Assembly: GCA_900769115.1 (NCBI GenBank)
Contig: CAAGFJ010000097.1
Coordinates: 1-20,136 of the forward strand
Length of the DNA stretch: 20,136 nucleotides
Direction: 5' to 3'
From: Lachnospiraceae bacterium
GTDB taxonomy: Bacteria > Bacillota > Clostridia > Lachnospirales > Lachnospiraceae
Positions 14,672 to 20,136 of the stretch are shown one piece after another (position 1 is the first letter of the stretch; the number at the start of each line of letters is the position of its first letter). A program made the translations under genes and the position numbers. The notes below the pieces were generated by a model. It saw only the letters and a program-made list of their open reading frames with translations, was not told the DNA's origin and did no database searches.

Positions 14672-15663
14672 TTCAAGTTCTCCTTCACTGTAAGCAACAT
14701 CAGTTCCATAGCTATATCAAAGTTTACATTCGCTTCAAGGCGAATCTTTAATTTGTCAAGTGCCTGTAAGATCTCTTCCAATCCCTCATAAGAAACATGG
14801 CTTGCCTGTTTCTTCATAATTGAAAACTCATCCTTAAAGATCAATTTGTTTGGGGAATTCGCAATCTTTACCATTAGGATATCCCGGAACCACATAGTCA
14901 TGATATCAATATAATCTGTAATATCCAGCTTATATTTTCCCATATTACGAACTGCCTGGATAATATCCTCCATATCCATATCCTGAATCCGGCGCAATAA
15001 TCTGAGACTATCTTCCTTAATCTCATTATAATCCGGAGAAATAGCAAGACGAACTGCCTTTCCCAGATTGCCCTGTGCAAAATCAGTGCAAAATCTTGCT
15101 TTCTCCTTATCCACACCGATCTGTGCCATCAGATAATCCATCATATGTAATGGTTCCACCGGTCGAAAATTCAATACAATACAACGACTGATAATTGTTG
15201 GAAGGAACTTATCTATATTGTTTGTGAGTAGCATAATGATCGCATACTCCGGCGGTTCCTCTAATGTCTTCAGAATTGCATTCTGGGCCTGCTGATTCAT
15301 CAATTGTGCATCCGGAACAATGTATATCTTATATCGGCTGCTATAAGGCATCAAGCTGATATCATTCAATATCTGGGTCCGGATTTCATCCACTGATATC
15401 ACATTCGTTTTTTCATGATTGACCCATATAATATCTGGCTGATTACCGGATTCTGCCTGCAAGCATGACTTACATGTACCACACGGATCCGGCTCACCCG
15501 CTTCGCACTGCAGGGATTTTGCAACCACTGCTGCCAATGTCTTCTTACCAGAACCCTTCTCCCCATTCAATATATAAGCATGTGAAACCTTCCCTAATTC
15601 AATGCTGCTTTTGAAATGTTTCACAATATCTTCATGACCAATAATATCGCTATAATTTGGCAT
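14668..15663 (-). CDS. holB: DNA polymerase III subunit delta'
   Basis: A 331-aa AAA+ subunit of the clamp loader. The ATG at 15663 has AGAAGG 7 bp upstream; the ATG at 15669 abuts that site and is less likely. Visible are the Walker A-like GEKGSGKKT (residues 34-42), the four-cysteine zinc module (53, 61, 64, 67), a Walker B-like IVPDAQ and the ISRC sensor (158-161). In many bacteria delta' does not hydrolyse ATP, yet the P-loop here is nearly intact, as in other Firmicutes. Its place between yaaR and ricT is the B. subtilis order. Confidence 0.94.
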   Translation of the reverse strand: MPNYSDIIGHEDIVKHFKSSIELGKVSHAYILNGEKGSGKKTLAAVVAKSLQCEAGEPDPCGTCKSCLQAESGNQPDIIWVNHEKTNVISVDEIRTQILNDISLMPYSSRYKIYIVPDAQLMNQQAQNAILKTLEEPPEYAIIMLLTNNIDKFLPTIISRCIVLNFRPVEPLHMMDYLMAQIGVDKEKARFCTDFAQGNLGKAVRLAISPDYNEIKEDSLRLLRRIQDMDMEDIIQAVRNMGKYKLDITDYIDIMTMWFRDILMVKIANSPNKLIFKDEFSIMKKQASHVSYEGLEEILQALDKLKIRLEANVNFDIAMELMLLTVKENLK

Positions 15664-15698
15664 ATCCATCCCTTCTTTCTATGTATATTAAACGAACA

Positions 15699-16139
15699 TT
15701 ATGTTGATATGTCTAACAACATACCTCGTATATCATCTATCTTATTCAAAATAGCCAGATTGTCTTTCTCGTCCTTAAGCAATTCCTGTGCAAGATCATC
15801 TAATGACTTATCTACCTCTTTGACAATTCCATATACACGATGTCTTCCTCTACGGTCTAAAAAATTCTCTCTGGAAAATGCATGTGAATTAGCAGTTACT
15901 TCGTTCATGAATTCCTTTACCAGATTACGATACCTCTTCATATCCCGAATATCCATATGCTTGGCAATCTTACTGCCTTGTTCCTCAATATCCTTCATCA
16001 GTCCGGAGAGCTTTTCCTGTAATTCATTATTCTCAATATGGCTTACTAATGTAAACTTGAAGCTATCATCTGTCTTCGTTGTCTGCTTCTGTGCATCAAT
16101 TGGCGCCTGTCCCGTCAATTGGTTGATCTTCATATCCAT
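15699..16139 (-). CDS. yaaR: YaaR family protein (DUF327)
   Basis: A 146-aa soluble, helical, charged protein of unknown function, the same length as B. subtilis YaaR as I recall it. Recognisable family segments are IRDMKRYRNLVKEF (93-106) and the DRRGRHRVYGIV region (about 117-128). GGAGAG stands 6-7 bp before the ATG. It lies between tmk and holB, as in Bacillus. The usual intervening gene for the c-di-AMP receptor DarA (YaaQ) is missing; only 22 bp separate it from tmk. Confidence 0.88.
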   Translation of the reverse strand: MDMKINQLTGQAPIDAQKQTTKTDDSFKFTLVSHIENNELQEKLSGLMKDIEEQGSKIAKHMDIRDMKRYRNLVKEFMNEVTANSHAFSRENFLDRRGRHRVYGIVKEVDKSLDDLAQELLKDEKDNLAILNKIDDIRGMLLDIST

Positions 16140-16161
16140 CCTACACTCTCCTTTCCTGTTA

Positions 16162-16785
16162 CTATGAAAAGAATCTGCGTTCCACTTCGTCTACTATCAT
16201 ACTATGGATCGTATCAATTGGCAATGTTGCATCTATTGGAACAATCCTTTCCGGATATAACCTGGCAAGCTGCCGGTATCCATCGACTACGCGCTTGTGA
16301 AAGCTCAGGTCTTCTTTCTCCATTCGATCTAATTCTGCCTGTTCTTTCTTTCTCTTAATCCCCTCTTCTGCATCAAGATCCATAAAAATGGTAAGCTTTG
16401 GCTGTACATCCCCTAATGCATAATTATTCACTTCATAGACCGTATCAACACCTAATCCCCGTCCGATACCCTGGTATACAGCGGAAGACTCTACAAAACG
16501 ATCACAGATCACCGCTTTTCCTTCTGCAAGTGCCGGCTTAATTACCTGATTCACAAGCTGTGCCCTTGCAGATGCATATAACAATAACTCCGTCATATGC
16601 CCCATCTCCTCGTATTCCGGATTCAAAATGATCTCCCGAATTGCCTCACCAATCACCGTTCCACCCGGTTCCCTTGCAATCACGATATCATATCCCTTAT
16701 GCTCTAAATATTTCTTTAACAGATCAATCTGTGTTGTCTTGCCAGAACCATCCGGTCCTTCCATTGTAATAAATATTCCTTCCAA
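16162..16785 (-). CDS. tmk: thymidylate kinase
   Basis: A 207-aa enzyme that phosphorylates dTMP to dTDP. The start is a TTG at 16785, with AGAGG 8 bp upstream. It gives the standard family N-terminus (EGIFITMEGPDG), whereas the ATG at 16764 would cut off the first beta strand. The P-loop GPDGSGKTT is at 10-18, the DRFVESS substrate motif near 94-100, and the LID region around 144-155. It follows the decarboxylase gene by 12 bp. Every expected catalytic element is present. Confidence 0.96.
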   Translation of the reverse strand: MEGIFITMEGPDGSGKTTQIDLLKKYLEHKGYDIVIAREPGGTVIGEAIREIILNPEYEEMGHMTELLLYASARAQLVNQVIKPALAEGKAVICDRFVESSAVYQGIGRGLGVDTVYEVNNYALGDVQPKLTIFMDLDAEEGIKRKKEQAELDRMEKEDLSFHKRVVDGYRQLARLYPERIVPIDATLPIDTIHSMIVDEVERRFFS

Positions 16786-16797
16786 CCATCTATCCTC

Positions 16798-18330
16798 TTA
16801 TCTTCTCTGTATTCTTGACAGCCAGCGATTCTCCCGGATCACATTGACAAACGCTTTACCCTTTTGATCAAATGTAATTCCTTTCATATTAAGATTGCTG
16901 TCCATTGCTGCTTTGATCTCCTGCATTACACTCAATGATAATACCTCTCCTGGTGTAACAATTGGAATTCCTGGCGGATATACATATACATAATCTCCAC
17001 TGATTCTCCCAATGGCATCCTGAAATGGAACATCCTGCCGCTTGTGTTCTCTCGCTTCTGCAATATTCATCTTACGTTCCGGCAATGTCCGATATAAAGA
17101 TGTATCGACCTCTTCATCCAGATCCATAAGTCTTTCATCTATGGATTCCATTGCCTGATACAATGCCTCAAACGCTTCCTTTGAATCTGCAACAGATGTC
17201 ATGGCAATCACATAATTACCTCCTGCCATCTCCATCATCTGCCCATATTCTTCCTGTAATATCGTTCCAAGCCTCGTTCCTGTCATGGCGATATTCTCAC
17301 CATCCTGTTCATAACCACATCCCTTAACAGAAAAGACCAGCTTGCCATCATCATATCCATATGCACTGTGCTTCTTAAAGTCACTTTCCTCCACTAGATG
17401 AATATGTGAAAGCTGTGTAAATTTCTTGCGATATTCAGAAAGTAACTCTTTATATATGATAAACAATCCATCTCTCTCATAATTCATCTTCTCAATACAT
17501 GCTTCCATTGTTGCCAAAAAGACATATGACGGCGATGTACTCTGGTATATAGAGATATATTCTTCTAACTTCTCCCTATCGATCAGATTACTTTTCTCAT
17601 GTAAAATGGCACACTGCGTCATTGCAGGTAACGTCTTATGAAGACTCTCGATCACGATATCGGCACCTAACCGAATCGCTGGGTCTGGAATATTCTTATA
17701 ATTCGTAGTTGAGATTGTCTCGTTAACATTTGACATAAACTCAAAATGAGCTCCATGTGCCTCGTCCACAATTAATGGTATTCCATTCTTATGTACAATC
17801 TTTGCGATCTTTTCTATATCACTGACCACACCCTCATAAGTTGGAGACACCAACATCACACATTTAACATCGGTATGTTGTTTGACCATCTTCTTGACAT
17901 GTTCTGCTGAAACACCTCCAAACATACCAAGTTTCTCATTCCAATCTGGCATAATATAGATTGGTCTTAGCTGCAAAAGACGAATCGCATTATAGACAGA
18001 CTTATGACAATTTCTTGCCACGATCAGCTTATCACCTGGTCTACATACCGCTGATAATGCCGCCATAATACCACATGTCGAACCATTCACAAGATAATAG
18101 CTCTTATGTGATCCATATACTTCTACTGCACGATTCATTGCTTCTAATATAATTCCATGTGGATCATGAAATTCATCCAGATCCCCCACCTCTGTCACAT
18201 CAATTAAAAATGGATTCTCTACAATGTCTGGGAAAATAGTGTTCAGTCTTCTCTTATGTCCCGGCATATGCCAAGGATAACACCCTTCTGTATTGTAGGC
18301 GGTCAATCCACTTAATATGGGCTGCTCCAT
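16798..18330 (-). CDS. Orn/Lys/Arg decarboxylase family PLP enzyme (YaaO-like)
   Basis: A 510-aa fold-type I PLP enzyme. The ATG at 18330 has AAGGAGA 8 bp upstream, and the protein then begins like the family; 36 extra in-frame codons before it look untranslated. Visible are PWHMPGHKR (19-27), the cofactor aspartate in VDEAHGAHF (Asp189), and the Schiff-base lysine in SLHKT (Lys232). The C-terminal domain contains YPPGIP. Family members decarboxylate arginine, lysine or ornithine for polyamine synthesis. Which one cannot be told from these motifs. It is the first gene of the tmk-holB-ricT run, as yaaO is in B. subtilis, and has its own promoter (18442-18471). Confidence 0.9.
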   Translation of the reverse strand: MEQPILSGLTAYNTEGCYPWHMPGHKRRLNTIFPDIVENPFLIDVTEVGDLDEFHDPHGIILEAMNRAVEVYGSHKSYYLVNGSTCGIMAALSAVCRPGDKLIVARNCHKSVYNAIRLLQLRPIYIMPDWNEKLGMFGGVSAEHVKKMVKQHTDVKCVMLVSPTYEGVVSDIEKIAKIVHKNGIPLIVDEAHGAHFEFMSNVNETISTTNYKNIPDPAIRLGADIVIESLHKTLPAMTQCAILHEKSNLIDREKLEEYISIYQSTSPSYVFLATMEACIEKMNYERDGLFIIYKELLSEYRKKFTQLSHIHLVEESDFKKHSAYGYDDGKLVFSVKGCGYEQDGENIAMTGTRLGTILQEEYGQMMEMAGGNYVIAMTSVADSKEAFEALYQAMESIDERLMDLDEEVDTSLYRTLPERKMNIAEAREHKRQDVPFQDAIGRISGDYVYVYPPGIPIVTPGEVLSLSVMQEIKAAMDSNLNMKGITFDQKGKAFVNVIRENRWLSRIQRR

Positions 18331-18441
18331 ATTCTCGATCTCCTTTTTAATTCCAATTAATCCATATAAACAGTAATGGGCGATTACTGATACTTCCTTA
18401 TATGAATCAATACAAATTATTAAACATACACATATCAAGTT

Positions 18442-18471
18442 ATTATACCATACATTATCCTATTTTTGCAA
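18442..18471 (-). promoter_or_regulatory. promoter of the yaaO-tmk-holB operon
   Basis: On the minus strand, TTGCAA (18466-18471) and a perfect TATAAT (18442-18447) are separated by 18 bp, with TGG just before the -10 box (extended). Transcription would begin near 18436, leaving a leader of about 105 nt before the ATG at 18330. Confidence 0.7.
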
Positions 18472-18508
18472 CGCACGCTTCCACCTGCAAATGGTTTCCA
18501 TGTTCTGA

Positions 18509-19384
18509 TTATAACGGATCTGTCACAATATTTTTATAACCTTCACCATAGATTTCTTTTGCGCTTGCTATGATAAAAAATGCTTTTGGATCTTCCTGTC
18601 TGATAATATCCTGCAAGACCGGTGTCGTTCTCTTCTTGACAACACACATAATGATCTGTTTTTCCCGATTACTGTATGCACCCCGGCCGGAAAGAATAGT
18701 AGCTCCAATATCCATATCTGAAAGAATACGCTGTAACATTTTTTGTGGTTCTTCTGCTACAATGTATATCAGATTTGCTTCATCTGTTCCATATAATATA
18801 TATTCCATAACCTTTCCATCTAATACCACAGTAATAAATGCATACATTGCCAAATTGAAATCCTTGAATACAAAACCGGATAACGCTACAATGATCAGAT
18901 CAATCGTTATAAAATATGTGCTTGTCTTGATTGCCGGATACTTGTGCCGCAGTATCTTGATCACAATATCCATGCCACCTGTCGTTGCCCCTGTTTTCAA
19001 TACCAAGCCCAACCCACTCCCGACTAACAGACTTCCTGCTACCGCTGCTAAAAATGTATTGTTTGTCACCGCTGGAAAGATACTAAATATATTTGTAAAT
19101 ATGGAATTCAATGCAATTGCATAGAAACTGTTGATGATGAATCTCCCTCCAAATTTCCACCAACCAAGCAAAATGATTGGGATATTCAATAAGAAATACC
19201 AAGTACCCGTCTCTCCTCCCAAGGAATGACGCAGTATCACAGAAATGCCCACAACACCACCGGGTGCTAACATATTAGGATCTAGAAATAATGCAATACC
19301 TGCTGCATATAAAAAACATCCAACTAATATAAATAACATTTTACGAAAAGATGAACACAATGTTCTTCTTATATGATCTGTCAT
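18509..19384 (-). CDS. YitT family membrane protein (YitT_membrane plus DUF2179)
   Basis: A 291-aa protein. Five or more N-terminal helices contain the family motifs APGGVVGIS (40-48) and LKTGATTGGMDI (129-140). A soluble C-terminal DUF2179 domain (about 205-287) follows, with ATILSGRGAYS and the end AKEIYGEGYKNI. GGAGG stands 9 bp before the ATG. The function is unknown; transport has been suggested for the family. It lies upstream of yaaO on the same strand. The 178 bp between the two starts' reading frames contain a separate yaaO promoter and no clear terminator, so read-through is possible. Confidence 0.92.
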   Translation of the reverse strand: MTDHIRRTLCSSFRKMLFILVGCFLYAAGIALFLDPNMLAPGGVVGISVILRHSLGGETGTWYFLLNIPIILLGWWKFGGRFIINSFYAIALNSIFTNIFSIFPAVTNNTFLAAVAGSLLVGSGLGLVLKTGATTGGMDIVIKILRHKYPAIKTSTYFITIDLIIVALSGFVFKDFNLAMYAFITVVLDGKVMEYILYGTDEANLIYIVAEEPQKMLQRILSDMDIGATILSGRGAYSNREKQIIMCVVKKRTTPVLQDIIRQEDPKAFFIIASAKEIYGEGYKNIVTDPL

Positions 19385-19437
19385 ATTGTATAACCTCCAT
19401 TTCTATCAGACACTATTGCTTATTCTAAGTTTTGACA

Positions 19438-19465
19438 GAATTATGAGATATTACACCTATGTCAA
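19438..19465 (-). promoter_or_regulatory. possible promoter of the yitT-family gene
   Basis: A perfect TTGACA (19460-19465) on the minus strand has only a fair -10, TAATTC (19438-19443), at 16 bp. CATAAT two bases closer is an alternative. It lies directly after the rRNA/tRNA terminators, where a new promoter is expected. Confidence 0.4.
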
Positions 19466-19472
19466 ATAAAAT

Positions 19473-19494
19473 AAAGAGTCGCAAGCGACTCTTT
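19473..19494 (-). terminator. second terminator of the rRNA-tRNA operon
   Basis: AAAGAGTCGC (19473-19482) pairs perfectly with GCGACTCTTT (19485-19494), a 10-bp arm with a tiny loop. The minus-strand product continues into T-rich sequence (TTTATTTTATTT). It backs up the terminator at 19523-19551. Confidence 0.75.
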
Positions 19495-19522
19495 TGCGCC
19501 CGTTAGGACGAACTTTTCTATT

Positions 19523-19551
19523 AAAAAAAGCAACCCTCAAAAGGATTGCTT
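19523..19551 (-). terminator. first terminator of the rRNA-tRNA operon
   Basis: On the minus strand, AAGCAA-TCC ... GGG-TTGCTT folds as a hairpin (arms 19546-19551 and 19528-19533, extended by AGG/CCT) and is followed by seven T residues (19529-19523). It lies 6 bp after the tRNA-Cys gene. Confidence 0.85.
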
Positions 19552-19557
19552 ATAAAG

Positions 19558-19628
19558 AGGCGCGAGCCGGATTTGAACCGGCGATCAGGGTGTTGCAGAC
19601 CCATGCCTTACCGCTTGGCTATCACGCC
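19558..19628 (-). tRNA. tRNA-Cys (anticodon GCA)
   Basis: A complete 71-nt cloverleaf. The acceptor stem is GGCGTGA/TCGCGCC with one G-T pair. The D arm is GCCAAGCGGTAAGGC, the anticodon loop is CTGCAAC, and the T arm is GCCGGTTCAAATCCGGC with discriminator T. The fifth base pair of the anticodon stem (27-43) is a T-T mismatch. CCA is not encoded, so it must be added by tRNA nucleotidyltransferase. Confidence 0.95.
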
Positions 19629-19632
19629 ATAA

Positions 19633-19704
19633 CTCCCCGAGTAGGGCTCGAACCTACAACACCACGGTTAACAGCCGTGTGCTCTACCATTGAGCTATCA
19701 GGGA
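19633..19704 (-). tRNA. tRNA-Asn (anticodon GTT)
   Basis: A complete 72-nt cloverleaf. The acceptor stem is TCCCTGA/TCGGGGA with discriminator G. The D arm is GCTCAATGGTAGAGC, the anticodon stem-loop is CACGGCTGTTAACCGTG, and the T arm is GTAGGTTCGAGCCCTAC. CCA is not encoded. Only 4 bp separate it from tRNA-Cys, so both come from one precursor with the rRNA. Confidence 0.96.
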
Positions 19705-19950
19705 TTATACAAGATAAGACTACCCTGTTGCAGGTAATCTTAAAGGTATCATTATTATATGATAAATATTTACATATATTCATATACCTTCAGAACTTCA
19801 CACAAAGATTACATCTATATTACATATCTTGTCTGTTCATCTGTTTGTAAGTTCCTGCTTCGCTTCCGCTTGCACTCACTAACTGCACAGATATGTCTAC
19901 GACTAGGTTCAAGCTTCGTTTTCACTCGCTTTCACCAAGTTCTCTGACTA
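19705..19950 (-). other. 23S-to-tRNA spacer without a 5S gene
   Basis: About 246 bp between the 3' end of 23S and tRNA-Asn. I looked for 5S rRNA signatures (the CCCGTTCCCAT-like and GAAC loop region, a GC-rich terminal stem) and found none. The part next to 23S holds a loose direct repeat (GTTC-x-x-GCTTCG on the plus strand at 19851-19862 and 19907-19918). The part next to the tRNA is AT-rich. Confidence 0.6.
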
Positions 19951-20136
19951 AGTTAAGCCTTCGACCGATTAGTACTTGTCAGCTCCATGCATTACTGCAC
20001 TTCCACCTCAAGCCTATCTACCTCGTCGTCTTCAAGGGGTCTTATTGACTATCGTCAGGGATATCTCATCTTGAGGGGGGCTTCACGCTTAGATGCCTTC
20101 AGCGTTTATCCCTGCCGGACTTGGCTACTCTGCCAT
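19951..20136 (-). rRNA. 23S rRNA, 3' end (partial)
   Basis: The reverse complement reads as the last part of 23S rRNA. GGCATCTAAGCGTGAAGCC and CCTCAAGATGAGAT are followed by GGAGCTGACAAGTACTAATC and the final GGTCGAAGGCTTAAC. The gene continues beyond the right edge. The exact mature 3' end is approximate, placed within a few bases of 19951 by analogy with other bacterial 23S genes. Confidence 0.93.

Noticed and set aside
19705..19710. TATAAT directly before tRNA-Asn as a separate tRNA promoter
   Set aside because: It touches the first tRNA base, leaving no room for a start site. The tRNAs are better explained as part of the rRNA transcript.
1..20136. CRISPR array, insertion sequence, prophage or integrase
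   Set aside because: I saw no evenly spaced repeats, transposase, integrase or phage structural gene anywhere in the window.

Overview
The window looks like chromosomal DNA of a low-GC, spore-forming, Gram-positive anaerobe, most likely a gut or rumen Lachnospiraceae (Clostridia). The basis is the spore maturation pair spmA/spmB, an AbrB-type regulator, and a minus-strand gene run that keeps the order of the Bacillus subtilis yaaO-tmk-yaaR-holB-ricT-trmN6-rsmI neighbourhood. The exosortase G locus and the base composition also fit. The species cannot be named from this sequence.

Layout. Positions 1-592 hold no convincing gene. They carry a strong extended -10 promoter (188-216) and a roughly 370-nt leader with several good hairpins. 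The leader runs into a GH1 beta-glucosidase gene (593-1954, +), which ends in a hairpin terminator (1992-2055). Positions 9872-2077 (-) form one tight operon of seven genes that mostly overlap. It encodes a pterin-synthase-like protein, a secreted protein with a C-terminal sorting tail, the exosortase XrtG, a processive-type GT2 glycosyltransferase, a membrane protein with a degenerate GGDEF domain, a second pterin-synthase-like protein, and a large polytopic membrane protein. A clear promoter lies at 9904-9931, and a long palindrome separates the operon from abrB.

Positions 10079-12069 are a regulatory and sporulation island: abrB (-), spmA-spmB (+) and a small XRE regulator (+). Positions 18330-12090 (-) are the housekeeping operon: a PLP-dependent Orn/Lys/Arg decarboxylase-family protein, thymidylate kinase, YaaR, DNA polymerase III delta', RicT/YaaT, a TrmN6-like methyltransferase and RsmI. 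A YitT-family membrane protein lies upstream (19384-18509, -). The right end is the tail of an rRNA operon read leftward: the 3' end of 23S rRNA, then tRNA-Asn, tRNA-Cys and two tandem terminators. No 5S gene lies between 23S and the tRNAs.

How the parts work together. The XrtG operon is the unusual part. It carries a membrane transpeptidase-like enzyme (Cys97, Arg139 and His159 all visible) and one obvious substrate: signal peptide, Thr/Glu-rich linker, and a tail made of a short motif, a membrane helix and a lysine cluster. It also carries a glycosyltransferase with the D,D,D,QxxRW signature, two pterin-synthase-fold proteins that keep the zinc histidines but lack the catalytic cysteine, and a probably inactive GGDEF sensor. 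The family names are established, but the biochemistry of this type of cluster is, to my knowledge, not worked out. My inference is a dedicated surface-anchoring or glycan-coupling pathway for one protein.
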